This document shows, piece by piece, positions 36,863 to 46,868 of a stretch of 64,000 nt of DNA. The DNA comes from Diacronema lutheri (Eukaryota > Haptophyta > Pavlovophyceae > Pavlovales > Pavlovaceae). The stretch is from contig JAGTXO010000031.1 of assembly GCA_019448385.1 (NCBI GenBank), forward strand, positions 64,501-128,500, read 5' to 3'. The position numbers and the translations under genes are program-made. Position 1 is the first letter of the stretch. The number at the start of each line of letters is the position of its first letter. The notes below the pieces were generated by a model. The model was not told the origin of the DNA. It worked only from the letters and a program-made list of their open reading frames with translations, and did no database searches.

Positions 36863-39800
36863 ATGGCGGCCGAGGAGGAGGAGGTCGGGCGCATCGTCGA
36901 CTTCACGCGCGCGTCGCCGTGGGAGGAGCTCGCCGGCGCGCTCGAGGAGGCGCTCAGGCTTCCAATGGCAGCGCGTCCGGCGCCTTTCGCCGCCGCCGCC
37001 GCCGCCGCCGCGCCCGCGCCGTCGTACGCCGAGACGGTCGTGAGCGCGCGCGGCGTCGCGTACGCGCTCGCCGACCACCGGCAGGGCGCGCCGGCGGGCG
37101 AGGCGGACGTGGCGCGAGGCGCGCTGCCCGGTTTTGCGGAGCAGATGCTTTGCCGCGATGCTGGCTCCTTCCGCCTCGACGGCCGTTACGGCACCAGCCG
37201 CGTGCGCCGCTGGTTTGGGCTACGGGAGTACGCCGTCCTCGCGCCGCGCGACGGGCGCGAGCTCGATTCGGAGGAGATCGCGTTTGCGCTCGGCGCGCTC
37301 AACGTGGCGCTCGCGCAAGCGGGTCGGCCCATCCCGGGCCTCCTTTGCCACCACGCCGAGCGCGGCGCCTTCACCGGCTGGGCGGCCGCCGGGCGTGTGT
37401 CCGCTCGGCTTGACGTCGACTGCTTCGACCGGACCGACGAGCCGGACGCGGCGGACGCGGTGCGCACGCCGGCGAAGATGCTCGCGCTCTTCCGCGCAAA
37501 GCTCGGCGCGCTTGGCGACGACGATGCCGGCGACGCTGACGACGGCTGGGGCGCCGCGCAGCCGTGGGGCGACGCGCGCGTGCCGGACGGCGAGGAGACT
37601 GGCGGCGACGGGCTCTTGTGCGACGTGTGGCACACGCACGTGCTCGGAGGCTGGCCGCCCGATGCCACGCCGCGCCTGAGCCTCGCCGACGTCGCCGCAC
37701 CCGGCGGTGCTGGCGCGCGGCGCGGCGCGGCGCGCGGCGCAGGCGACGCGGGCGCTGCGGACGGCGTCGACGACGGCGGCGTCGACGGCGCGCTGCCGGG
37801 CTGGCTCGGCCTGTCGCGCGAGCCGATCGCCGAGCTGCACCTCGCGTGCGGCTGGGTCGGCCTGCCCGCCGCGCGCTTCGAGGCGGGTGCCGCCGACGGC
37901 AGCGGCGCGTTCGCGCCTCTTTGGCTACTCGGGGCGCTCGGCCACGCGGATGCAGCGGGCGGCGCCGGCGCGCCTTGGCTCGGCGGCGGCGGCGGCGGCG
38001 ACGGCGGTGGCGGCGGCGGCGGCGGCGGCGGTGGCGGTGGCGGCTTGGACACGGAGGAGGACGAGGAGCCCCGCGCCGGCCGCGCGCTTCTCGCGAGCCG
38101 CTGCCGCTTCCTCGCCGCGGTGTGGCGCGAGTGCGCCGTGCTAGGCCGCGCGGCCGCCGCCGTGTCACTCTCTCTCGACGGTGCGCTCGCGCGCGCCGCG
38201 CTGCCACCCAGCCTCGGGCTGCAGCCAAAAGTGGCGTTGCGCGTGCCCGAGCCCGCCGCCGTCTCGGCCGCCATCGCCGCGCTCTTCGCCGCAGCGAGCG
38301 GTGGGGACGCGCGTGCGGGCGCGGCCGGCGGTGGCGGCGGGGACGGCGGCGGCGGCGGCGCGGCCAGCGGCGGTGCGGGCTGGGCGCTCGTGCCGGCGCG
38401 CAGCCTAACGGCGCGGCTGCTGCGGCTGCTCGCGCAGCAGTCGTCGCTGCTGTCGCTCAGCGCGCTGTGGCGCGCGTTCCTCGCGCGCGTGCGCTCGAGC
38501 TGGGAGGCGCGCCAGCCGCTGCCCGCTCTTGGCTACCGCTCGCCGTCCGCCGCCGTTGGCTCGGGCAGCGGCGCCACCGGCGGCGCGGCGGACGCGCTCG
38601 CTCCGCCCGAAGACGGGCTGCCGCTGCCGCAGCCGGGCACGCTGCTGCTCCACCAGAAGCTTGTCATGATCAACTGCTGCGTCGCGCAGGCGGAACGGCA
38701 GGCGCGCGATGCGGCTGCGCTCGCCGACGGGGCGGCGGCGGAGGCGGGCGGGGCGGCCGCAGCCGACGCCGACGGCGGCGGCGGCGGCGACGGCGTCGGC
38801 GTCGTTGGCTGCGCGTCGCCCGCCGGCGCCCCCGCCGACGCGAGCGATGGCGGGGAGGGCCGGCTGCGCCCCCTGCACGCCCTTCTTTCCCTTCACGATG
38901 GCCGCCAGCTATGGGAGCCGTGCACTCAGTCGGCTGTGCCCGTGACTGAGGACCTGCTCCTCCAGCGGATCGAGGCGCTGCAGACGCTGCGCGCGGACAG
39001 CGGCGTCGAGGCGCGCGCCGGCAGTGGCGCGCGCAGCGGCGCCGGCAGTGGCGCCGGCGGCAGCGCGGAGAACGCCCTGCGCGCGCGGCTCCAGTCGTCG
39101 CAGCTCCGCTCGGACATGCAGGCCTTCAAGGCGGCCAACCCGGGCTGTGAGCTCGCCGACTTTGTGCGCTGGCACTCGCCGCGCGACTGGCTCGTCGAGC
39201 ATGGCACGCCGCCGCGCGCCGCCGACGCCGCCAACGCCGCCGACGGCGCGCCGGCCGCCGCGGCCGCGCTCGCGCGCGCGCGCACGGGCCGACTCTCATC
39301 TCGAATGGCCGAGCCGGGCAACTTGTGGCAGCAGCTGTGGGCGGCGACGCTGCCCCTACCCGCCGCGCGCCAGCGCCCACTCCTCCACGCCGTGCGCGAG
39401 GCCGAAATTGCCCTCCATTCTCTCGAGGCCCTCACGCCCACTGCCATCCTCCACCAGCTCCTCGCCGGCATCGTGCACGAAGGCGCACGCGCGCTCGCGA
39501 CGCTGCCGTGCGCGGCGGCCGCGCCCGCGATCGGCGAGGCGGCCGCGCGTGCGGCGAGCGCCGCTGCCGACATTGACGGCGTGACGTGCGGCGGTCCGGA
39601 CGCGGTGCTCGTCGCGGCGGGCGAGCGCGGCTGGGAGGCGGCGTGCGCGGCGCTCGCGCGCGCCGAGGCGGCGGCGGCGGTCGTCGCGTCGCTCGCAACC
39701 AAGCTGCCCGAGCCGCTACGCACGTGCCCGCGCGTCCTCTCGGTGCTCGCCTGCGGCAACGCCGTGCCGCTCCACGCCGACGCCGAGCGGCGCGCGATCG

Positions 39801-40039
39801 CGCGCTACGCGTGCGGCGGCGGCGACGCCGAGCGCGCGATCGCGATCGCGCCGGCGGCGGCGAGCGCGCCGATCGAGCTGCCCGACGCGGAGGTGCGCGA
39901 GTTTATCCTCACACACCGCGGCGTGCGCTCGGCCGCGCCCGCCTCGCGCCTGCCGCCCGTCGTCGGCTCGCGCATGTACGTGGGCGTGCGCGACGACCAG
40001 GTGCGCGTCGCTCTCGCAATCTCGACGGCCGCGCCCTGA
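36863..40039 (+). CDS. RAB3GAP1: Rab3 GTPase-activating protein catalytic subunit homologue
   Basis: 1,058 residues in one exon (human protein 981). RAB3GAP1, with its non-catalytic partner, acts on Rab3 and Rab18 in membrane traffic and autophagy. Evidence: an N-terminal IVDFTRASPWEELAGALEEA segment; RRWFGLREYAVLAP; HQKLVMINCCV; a LHALLSLHDGRQLWEPCTQS block followed by VTEDLLLQR; SDMQAFKAANPGCELADFVR followed by WHSPRDW; and LPLPAARQRPLLHAVREAEI near the C-terminus. All are conserved stretches of the family in the right order. Gly- and Ala-rich insertions (~380-400 and ~480-500) account for the extra length. The gene is divergent from the PKR1-like gene and convergent with DUS1 (65 bp between stops). 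Confidence 0.9.
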   Translation: MAAEEEEVGRIVDFTRASPWEELAGALEEALRLPMAARPAPFAAAAAAAAPAPSYAETVVSARGVAYALADHRQGAPAGEADVARGALPGFAEQMLCRDAGSFRLDGRYGTSRVRRWFGLREYAVLAPRDGRELDSEEIAFALGALNVALAQAGRPIPGLLCHHAERGAFTGWAAAGRVSARLDVDCFDRTDEPDAADAVRTPAKMLALFRAKLGALGDDDAGDADDGWGAAQPWGDARVPDGEETGGDGLLCDVWHTHVLGGWPPDATPRLSLADVAAPGGAGARRGAARGAGDAGAADGVDDGGVDGALPGWLGLSREPIAELHLACGWVGLPAARFEAGAADGSGAFAPLWLLGALGHADAAGGAGAPWLGGGGGGDGGGGGGGGGGGGGGLDTEEDEEPRAGRALLASRCRFLAAVWRECAVLGRAAAAVSLSLDGALARAALPPSLGLQPKVALRVPEPAAVSAAIAALFAAASGGDARAGAAGGGGGDGGGGGAASGGAGWALVPARSLTARLLRLLAQQSSLLSLSALWRAFLARVRSSWEARQPLPALGYRSPSAAVGSGSGATGGAADALAPPEDGLPLPQPGTLLLHQKLVMINCCVAQAERQARDAAALADGAAAEAGGAAAADADGGGGGDGVGVVGCASPAGAPADASDGGEGRLRPLHALLSLHDGRQLWEPCTQSAVPVTEDLLLQRIEALQTLRADSGVEARAGSGARSGAGSGAGGSAENALRARLQSSQLRSDMQAFKAANPGCELADFVRWHSPRDWLVEHGTPPRAADAANAADGAPAAAAALARARTGRLSSRMAEPGNLWQQLWAATLPLPAARQRPLLHAVREAEIALHSLEALTPTAILHQLLAGIVHEGARALATLPCAAAAPAIGEAAARAASAAADIDGVTCGGPDAVLVAAGERGWEAACAALARAEAAAAVVASLATKLPEPLRTCPRVLSVLACGNAVPLHADAERRAIARYACGGGDAERAIAIAPAAASAPIELPDAEVREFILTHRGVRSAAPASRLPPVVGSRMYVGVRDDQVRVALAISTAAP

Positions 40040-40055
40040 AATGACACGATGTGTT

Positions 40056-40098
40056 CTTTTCTTTTCTTTTCTTTTATTTATTTTATTTATTCTTCTAT
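40056..40098 (-). promoter_or_regulatory. AT-rich 3' region with AATAAA-type signals for DUS1
   Basis: On the minus strand just after the DUS1 stop, repeated AATAAA/ATAAAATAAA motifs run into an AAAAG repeat. This is the most AT-rich stretch of the window. A polyadenylation region for DUS1 is the natural reading; it also lies at the 3' end of the RAB3GAP1-like gene. Confidence 0.55.
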
Positions 40099-40104
40099 AG
40101 TATC

Positions 40105-41352
40105 CTAGTCGACTTGCACGCCACATTCGGAAGCTTCCTCACGGTGAGGGGCGCCACACGCGTCACGTTCGCTCTCGCGCTCGCCCACCGTCTCCGTCTC
40201 CGCCTCAAGCCCCGCCCCCGGCCCCGCCTCCGCCGCGCAGCCCTCCTCAAGCTCCGTGCCATCGCTCGCTTGGAGCGCACGATGGCGGTGGTACCACGAG
40301 CCCTCGATGCCGTCGCGCACGCCGGCAAGCCCTCGACGCCGCGCCGCGCGCGCCGCGATCAGCTCGGCCGCGCCCTCCTCGAGCTGCTCAAAGCTGCGCG
40401 CCGCGCGCAGCCGCGCGCACAGGCGCGGGTGCGCGCCCACATCCGCGTGGAGCAGCTCAAAAAGGTGCGCGCGCACCGGGCGGAGGCTGTTCGGCGGGTG
40501 CTCGCGCGCGAGCTGCAGGTACTCAGCGGCGAGCAGCTCGCGCGCCACCTCCGCCGTGCCGAAGAGCGCCGGGTCCTCGAGCAGGCCCTCCGCAGCCATC
40601 ACACCGTCGGCGCCGGTGGCGCGCAGGCACGCGACGACGTCCGCGCGCGTGTAGATGCCACCGTTGGCGAGGAGCGGGATGGCGAGCGCGCGCTTGACGG
40701 CGGCGATCGCCGCCCAGTCCGCCGCGCGCTGCAGCCGGTTGATCTGCAGCCGCGTCCGGCCGTGCAGCGCGATGAGCGCAACGCCCGCGCGCTCGAGCCG
40801 CGTGCACAGCTCGACGGTGCGCGCCGTCGACGGCTCGCCGCGCTCGTCCATCACGAGGCGGAGCTTGACGCTGAGCGGCACGCGCAGCCCGCACGCCACC
40901 TCCCTCACCAGGCCCACCAGCCACTCCCAGTCGCGCTCGAGCAAGAAGGCGCCATATGCGCCGCGATGCGCGATCCGCTGCGGGCAGCCAAAGTTGAGGT
41001 CCACGCCGTCCACGCAGCCCTCGACGTGGCGCGCCGCGGCGAGGATGGTCGCAGCGTCGCAGCCCGCGAATTGCACGAGCAGCGGCCGGTCCGCGCCGCC
41101 CGGCGCCGCGCTGGGCGCGGCCGGCCAGCCGTCAAACGCGCGCGCGCGCACCTTGCGCGACGTCGCAAACTGCGCGGCGTGCAGCATCGGCGTGTAGGCG
41201 AGCGTCGCGCCGTGGCGACGGCAGAGCAGACGGAAGGGCAGCTCGCTGTGGTCGACCATCGGGCCTACCGCGTACTTGGGGCCCGGCCCGAGCGCGTCCC
41301 ACCACGCCCTCGCGCGCGCCACGTGCGCCGCGTGGTCCGCGCCCGTCGCCAT
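40105..41352 (-). CDS. DUS1: tRNA-dihydrouridine synthase, DUS1 type
   Basis: 415 residues. FMN enzyme reducing uridine to dihydrouridine in the tRNA D-loop (positions 16/17 for yeast Dus1). Evidence: KYAVGPMVDHSELPFRLLCR at ~26, YTPMLHAAQF, LLVQFAGCD, GVDLNFGCPQ with catalytic Cys123, HGRTR, IPLLANGGIYTRADV and DGVMAAEGLLEDPALF in the expected order of a Dus TIM barrel with its C-terminal helical domain. The tail (~350-415) is a basic then acidic extension. The start is the ATG at 41352, only 26 bp from the divergent neighbour's ATG. There is no plastid or mitochondrial presequence, so a cytosolic/nuclear role is inferred. Confidence 0.93.
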   Translation of the reverse strand: MATGADHAAHVARARAWWDALGPGPKYAVGPMVDHSELPFRLLCRRHGATLAYTPMLHAAQFATSRKVRARAFDGWPAAPSAAPGGADRPLLVQFAGCDAATILAAARHVEGCVDGVDLNFGCPQRIAHRGAYGAFLLERDWEWLVGLVREVACGLRVPLSVKLRLVMDERGEPSTARTVELCTRLERAGVALIALHGRTRLQINRLQRAADWAAIAAVKRALAIPLLANGGIYTRADVVACLRATGADGVMAAEGLLEDPALFGTAEVARELLAAEYLQLAREHPPNSLRPVRAHLFELLHADVGAHPRLCARLRAARSFEQLEEGAAELIAARAARRRGLAGVRDGIEGSWYHRHRALQASDGTELEEGCAAEAGPGAGLEAETETVGERESERDACGAPHREEASECGVQVD

Positions 41353-41378
41353 CGACGCCGCCTCGCCGCCGTTTCGTC

Positions 41379-41957
41379 ATGGCCGTGCCGCCGCTGGGCT
41401 GGGCGGGGCCGGCGTCGGCGAGCGTCGAGGAGAGGGCGAGGTGGGAGAGCACGCCGGGCTGGACGATCTCGGGGTACCGGACGAAGCAGACCGTTCGCCT
41501 CTCCTCGTCCACCGCCGTCGCGCGCGGCCACCGCCACTCGTCTGCGTTCGCGTCGCGCTCGCAGCAGCGGTCGTCGTACGCGCTCACGCACGACCTCAGC
41601 CACTCGCCCGCGGTGCGCGGATCGAGGCATGCGACCGCCGATGCGCCGCTGTATGCGCCACCCACGCGCTGGCTGAAAGACCCCGCGCGCAGCTCGGCCG
41701 TCTTTGCCTCCAAGACGCGCTCGGTGCAGACGAAAGCCAACGCGCACCCGCGAATACCCGCCGCCGCGCCCGACTGCTGGACGCGGCAGGCGATCAACGC
41801 GGAGGTGTGGGCGCCGCTGCACGTCGCAACGAGCGAGCGCGCGGGCTGGCTCCGCCCGCGCCTCACCCCGGCCAGCCTCGAGCGGACGGGCGACGCGTAC
41901 ACATCCATTGCGAGCTGGTCGCTCAACACGCCCGGCCCAGGCGCCGTCACCTGCTGA
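41379..41957 (+). CDS. Hypothetical protein, possible ciliary STPG-like, 192 residues
   Basis: No firm family. The protein begins MAVPPLGWAGPASASVEERA and is rich in Ser, Arg, Ala and Trp. Two similar segments, SSAFASRSQQR (~54) and SSAVFASKTRSVQ (~104), and a terminal LNTPGPGAVTC recall the short PGPG and F-x-S-R motifs of sperm-tail PG-repeat proteins. There is no signal peptide or membrane segment. It starts 26 bp from the DUS1 ATG and ends 90 bp from the stop of the convergent NusG gene. It could be a minor axonemal protein, like the repeat protein at 46869-47903, but this is only a suggestion. Confidence 0.55.
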   Translation: MAVPPLGWAGPASASVEERARWESTPGWTISGYRTKQTVRLSSSTAVARGHRHSSAFASRSQQRSSYALTHDLSHSPAVRGSRHATADAPLYAPPTRWLKDPARSSAVFASKTRSVQTKANAHPRIPAAAPDCWTRQAINAEVWAPLHVATSERAGWLRPRLTPASLERTGDAYTSIASWSLNTPGPGAVTC

Positions 41958-42047
41958 GTGTGCTGCTCGGCGTGGCCGTGTGCACCGCCATCGTCACTGT
42001 GACTCGCCCCCCGCCCTCCGCACGCACACTATAGACTGCGTCTGGCG

Positions 42048-43876
42048 TCACTCGAGCACGGACGCGAGGGCGCGCGCGTCGACCTGCACGGCAGTCCGCT
42101 GCCCCATCAGCAGCAGCTCGACCGTTACGGCCCGCTGCGCGCTGCCGTCTGCCGGTGCGATGTCGAGCACCGGCCCCTCGAGGTTGCGGAACGGCCCCTT
42201 GAGAACACGCACGACGTCATGCAAGCCGAACGTGAGCTCGAGCGCAACGGGCGGCGCGCGCGGCGCGGCGGGCGCGCTGAGCGGCGGCTCTGCCGCTCCG
42301 TCCGCGCGGGCCTCGCTCTCGCTCTCCGCTCCGTCCGCGCGCTCGGCGCCAACCGCCGCCGAGCGGCGCGCCTGCTCCGCGAGCATCTCGCGCGCCGCCT
42401 CCGCCGCGCCCGCCGGCACACCGTACTCGGCGTGCGGCACGGATGGCAGCGCGCCCGCCTGCTCGTCGATGCGAGCAACCTCCGCGTCAGAGAGCGGCTT
42501 GGGCCGAATAAAGCCACGCCCCGCCTTGAGCCCGCCCGCCAGGTTGCGCGCGCCAAAGTCGTACCCGCAAAAGCCGAGCACCTGTCGCGAGAGGGCGAGG
42601 GGGGGGGGGAGTCGGGCAGTGATGCGACGAGGCACGCGCGCACGCGCGCACGCCCCGTCTGCCGTGCGCGCGCATGCGTGCGGCACGTGCGCTCAGCGCC
42701 TCACCGACTCTGCGTCCTTGCCCCTTACCCCTCTTCCCCCCCCCCCCCCCCCTCCCCTCCCCCCCCCCTGCGGCTCAGCGCCTCACCGACTCTGCGTCCT
42801 TGACGAAATTGTACAGGTTGCGTCGCATCCGCATGCGCACCATCACGTACCCGCCCATCAGCACCTCCTCCTTGGGCACGTAGCCGTTCTGCGCGCGGCG
42901 CAGGCGCGGGGGCGGGGGAGGGGCGCGGTGCGGCGGTGGGCGGGGGAGGGGGAGGGGCGGCTGGGCGCAGCTTCGCCGAGGCCGGGTGCCCCTTCACTCA
43001 AACCCCCCGACCCTATCGTCCCAACCCTGACACTACCGTCCAGGCCCTCCGCCCGACGAGCGCGGCTAGCGGATGGCGCGCGCGCTGCGCGCTGCGCACC
43101 GCCCGCTTCTGGTAGACGAGCGTGTGTCTCAACGGCACACGCGCCTCCACGATCTGAGGGTGGCGGGGTGAGGGAGAAGGGATGAATGGGTTGGGGTGAA
43201 AGCTGGGGTCACGGTCTGTTGAACGCGGCCGGCAGACGAGGCTCGGCGGGCGCGCGCGTCCGCGCCACGTGGTCGCACGCTCTGCCACGCGAAACTCCGC
43301 AAGTGTCCGCGCGCGTGCACGCGGCACACAGCGCGCGACGCGCGAGCGCCGGCGGGCGCGCACGTCTGCGCCGTAGCCGGCGAGCTGCGCCTTCACGGGG
43401 AGCGCACGCCCAATCGAGCGCTCAAAGCCCGGCGTGCACTGGACGAGGTACCACTTGAGCTCCTCCGAGAGGTCGAGGTACCCCTGCGACGCCTCCGACG
43501 CGATCGCCTCCGCCGTCTGCGAGCCGCGCGTCTTGCGCACGCGCGACGCGCTGACGTCGTCCGCGCCCGACGTGACGGCTGGCCCGATCGCGGCGTCGGG
43601 GTCGGCGACATCGGAAGGCGGCGACGTGTCCTCCTCGGTGCGATCCTCGCCCTCCGCCAAGTACTTGAAGTAGGAAGCCGGGTCGAGTGAGTCTGCTTTC
43701 TTCGTCTTGCGCTTCGCGTACAGCGCGCCAATCGCGCGGCGCGCGCGCGGCGCCGCACATCGCTGCGCTCCGGCCGCGAGCGGCGCGGCCGATGGCAGCG
43801 GTCTCGTGCCAAAGCGGCCGGCGTATGCGTGCGCGAGCACGAGCAGCGCGCTGAGCACGTGCGCCCGTCGGGCCAT
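42048..43876 (-). CDS. Plastid-targeted NusG-type transcription elongation factor, four exons
   Basis: 400 residues from exons 43364-43876, 43100-43153, 42787-42888 and 42048-42581. All three introns are phase 0 (205-211 bp). A signal peptide (ARRAHVLSALLVLAHAYA) is followed by a basic, Ala/Pro-rich transit region, the bipartite leader of secondary plastids. The NGN domain begins ELKWYLVQCTPGFERSIG (~145). It continues through exons 2-3 (IVEARVPLRHTLVYQKRA, NGYVPKEEVLMGGYVMVRMR, NLYNFVKDAES) to VLGFCGYDFGARN. A ~110-residue acidic/Ala-rich spacer precedes a KOW domain (FGLHDVVRVLKGPFRNLEGP, MGQRTAVQV). NusG binds RNA polymerase and promotes processive elongation. Here it would act on the plastid-encoded polymerase. 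ATG at 43876 is chosen because it directly precedes the signal peptide. Confidence 0.9.
42691..42802 (-). repeat. 30-bp exact duplication of an exon end and its donor in a NusG intron
   Basis: 42773-42802 spans the end of exon 3 (GACGCAGAGTCG) and the donor GTGAGGCGCTGAGC. The same 30 bases occur at 42691-42720 inside intron 3, separated by a poly-C tract (42736-42768 on +). The copy is a ready-made second donor. Confidence 0.9.
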
Positions 43877-44205
43877 CTCGCGGTCACCACGAGGGGAAAC
43901 TTCTGACGTCTTTTGAGTGAGAGTGTGTTTGAGTGAGAGGACAGCTGAGCGACAGGTGGCCGGCGAGATGGGCTTCTGCAGGACCTTCTTGTCGCAGAGG
44001 CCCATGGCGGCCTTGGCCGAGTTGTGCAGGCCGTGGAGGATGCAGGGCTGCGTCCAATCGATGTCAAGCTTCGTCTCCCGAATGAGGCAGGCCAGACAGA
44101 CCCAGCGCCCCCCTCAGACCTGGACGTCGTCTTTGGCCTCTCCGCGCTCAACGCGTCGGCGACAACCGTGCCGGCGACCCACCACCCCCGCGTCCGCTGC
44201 GAAGA
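43877..44205. other. Intergenic region between two minus-strand genes
   Basis: 329 bp between the stop of the membrane-protein gene (44206) and the NusG start (43876). It should contain the former's 3' end and the NusG promoter. No distinct motif was seen. Confidence 0.4.
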
Positions 44206-46787
44206 CTACAGTAGGCTCTGTGGAGAAGAAGAGAATGTCAAACTTGGGTGCTTTGATACGCGCGCGCCGCTGCCGCCGGCTGCTCGCGCCGACCCAGCGG
44301 AGCCCGAGCGCGCCCCGCCGGTTGAGGCGGCGGCGGCCTCCGCGTCCTCCCGCGCTGCCGCCGCCAGCGCGCGGTGCGCGCGCGCGCTGCCGCCGCCCTC
44401 GCCCTCGCCCTCGCCCTCGCCGCCGCCCTCGCCTTCGCCCTCGCCCTCGCCCTCGCCCTCACCGCCGACGCTTCCGCCGGCCGCACTGCTGTCGCCACCG
44501 CCGTGCGGCCGGCCCGCGTCGAGCGCCGCCTCCTCCGCGTCCTCGCCGCCAACGTCGACGACGGCCGCCTCACCGGGCAGCTCGCCGTTGCCACGCGCTG
44601 AGATGACGATCGGCTCGGCGCCGCCGGCTGCGCGCGCGCTCGCGCGCGCCGCGTCGAGCGCGCCGCCGCCGCCGCCGCCGCCGGCGGCGCGCTCGACGGG
44701 CGCGCTCAAGTTGGCGCGGTCGACGCGCGCGGGCGCGCCGGTGAGGAGAGACTGCGCGTTGCGCTCGAGCCACGCGCTCGCCTGCTGCAGCGTTGCGCGC
44801 GCGCCGGGCCGATCGCGCGTGAGCGCGGCGATGAGAATGTCGAGCTCGGGCAGGCCGCCCGCGCGGAGCGCCGGGAGCAAGAAGGAGAAGGAGCCGGCGG
44901 CGTGCGCAAGGCTCGGCCCGCCGCCGAAGCGCGCGCACACGCCGCGCGGCAGCTCGCACAGCCCCGCTGCCTCCGGCGCGCCGCGGCATGCCCAGCGCCC
45001 ATCAAACGCGACCTGCCCGCAGCAGCAGCGCAGCGCCGACGCGGGCGCGCATTGCGTGTCGCTCGAGCACGCGCGGCGCGCAGGCTCGTCAAGCCGCACG
45101 GCGGACGAGTCGACGAGCCAGAGGCGCGGCACGCGGTACCGCTCGGCGTGCGCGTTACCCGGCTTGCCCTTCGAGACAAGAAGCGCCGAGCCGCTCAGCT
45201 CGCCAAACCAGCCGCCCAGCGCCTCGAGCTGCTCGAGCAGCAGCAGCAGCTGGCGCGACATCGCCCAGCCGAGCAGCCGACGATGCTCCCGCGACGCCTC
45301 GCGGCGCATCAGCAGCGGCAGCCGGAGGAACGAGCCACTCGCCAGGTCGGCGGCGGTCGGCCGGCGCGTCCAGCGCAGATCGAGCGGCAACGCGCGCTCG
45401 CTCACCGCCGTGATCTCGGCGAGCGTGCGCGCGAGCGCCGGCTCGGCGACGGGCGGCGCCGGCGGGCCGCCCTCGTCGCCGTCCGTCGACGCCGCGGCGG
45501 TGCGCAGGCCGGAGCCGAGGTCAAAGCCGTCGGGCACAAAGACGTGCACGGACGCGACCGAACCGGGGCGTACGCACGCGCCAAGCAGGCGTGGCATCGC
45601 GTCCACACCGCCGTCGTTGCACAGCGCCATCGCGACCTCGTGCGCGTGCTGCGCGACGCAGGCAGAGAGCGACGTGCCGCCGCACGGCAGCGGCGCGCCA
45701 GCCGCGGCCCCGACGCCATCCGCGCCCTCGCCGCTGCCATTGCCCTCGCCGTCGCTTGAAGCGCGCGCGCCATTGCCCGCGCCGCGCGTCCCGACGCTGC
45801 TCGCACGCACGCCCGCGCCGCGCGCATGCACGCCGCTCTCCTTGAGGAGAGCGAGCACAGGCTGGCGCCATGCGCGCGCGCCCGAGTTTGCGCGCGTCGC
45901 GTCGTCGGGGCGCGAGGGGACGAGCACGACGGTCAGGCGCTTGCAGCTGCCGTACCCGAGCTCGCGCACGCGCTGGAGCAGGTGCATGCTCTCGCACCGC
46001 ACCGACCACCACGCGGGCTGCGCGCCCGAGCCGTTGCCGAGCGCGGCGAGCGCGGACGTGGCGCGCGCGCTCGCGCAGCGCGCGCGCGCGGGCGGCTCGG
46101 CCAGCGCTGGTGCGCGTGCAGCGCCCGCGGCTCCGTTCGCGGCTGCGAGTGGTTGTCCGAAGCCTGCGGACGCTTTGACCGCGCGGGCGGGCGCGCGCGC
46201 GCGCGCTCGATCAGACGTGCGCGCGGCGCCGTAGCGCAGACCGTGATGCAGATTCGTGGCACGCGCACACCGGGCGGGCACGTGTCGGCGCGCGCCTTGG
46301 CGCGCTCGCATGCGCCGTGCCAGCACCACGCGGTCGAGCCCTTGCGCGCGGCGCTTCGCGCCTCCGGGTCGACCTGCTCAATGAAGTCGCCCTCCTCGGC
46401 CTCCTCCTCTTCATCACGCTCTACGCGCAACCCCGCAGCGGCGCCCTCGCCCGCGCCGCTCGGGCGCGCGCCCGCGTGCACCGCGCCGCTAGCGGCGTCC
46501 TGTGCGCGCAGCGCGACGGAGGCGTCGAGAGCTGCGTCGCCACTGCGGCCGACCGCTGCGCGCATGCGTCCATCCGCCGCCTCGGCCGGAGCGTCGCTCG
46601 GCGCGGCGCTCGCGCCGCTCACGCCCGAGCTGCGCGCGGCGGCCTCGGCCGCGAAGCGGAGCCGCTCGCGGACAAGAGCCATGTTGGACGTCGCGCCGGC
46701 CCAGCGCGCGTACTGCACGGCCGAACCGGCGAGGCACGCCGCGATCATCAGCGTGAGCGCGACCGTCCCGCGTCGTCCTCCGCCCAT
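44206..46787 (-). CDS. Unrecognised type II membrane protein, two exons
   Basis: About 824 residues from exons 46271-46787 and 44206-46163; the 107-bp intron (46164-46270) uses donor G/GTGTGC and acceptor CCGCAG, and the frames join. The N-terminus MGGGRRGTVALTLMIAACLA is a signal-anchor, after which everything would lie in the secretory lumen. Cys-rich spots (AWCWHGACERAK; SDTQCAP..LRCCCGQ..WACRGAPEAAGLC) suggest disulfides. WWSVRCESMHLLQRVRELG and PRLLGACVRPGSVASVHVFV look like ordered enzyme-like segments, and the C-terminus ends in an Ala/Glu/Gly repeat (GEGEGEG). The topology recalls Golgi glycosyl- or sulfotransferases, but I see no diagnostic motif and assign no function. The start lies 81 bp from the divergent axonemal-type gene. 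Confidence 0.7.
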
Positions 46788-46868
46788 GTTCACGCCCGCG
46801 CCGCCATCGTGCTCGTTGTTACTTACCCGCGCAGCGCGTTCGGGAGGTCGCACGTGTCGGCCGGCGGG

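Noticed and set aside
36007-37413. Long frame running over the PKR1-like gene into RAB3GAP1
   Set aside because: It has no conserved content. The minus-strand membrane protein and the plus-strand RAB3GAP1 frame explain the region.
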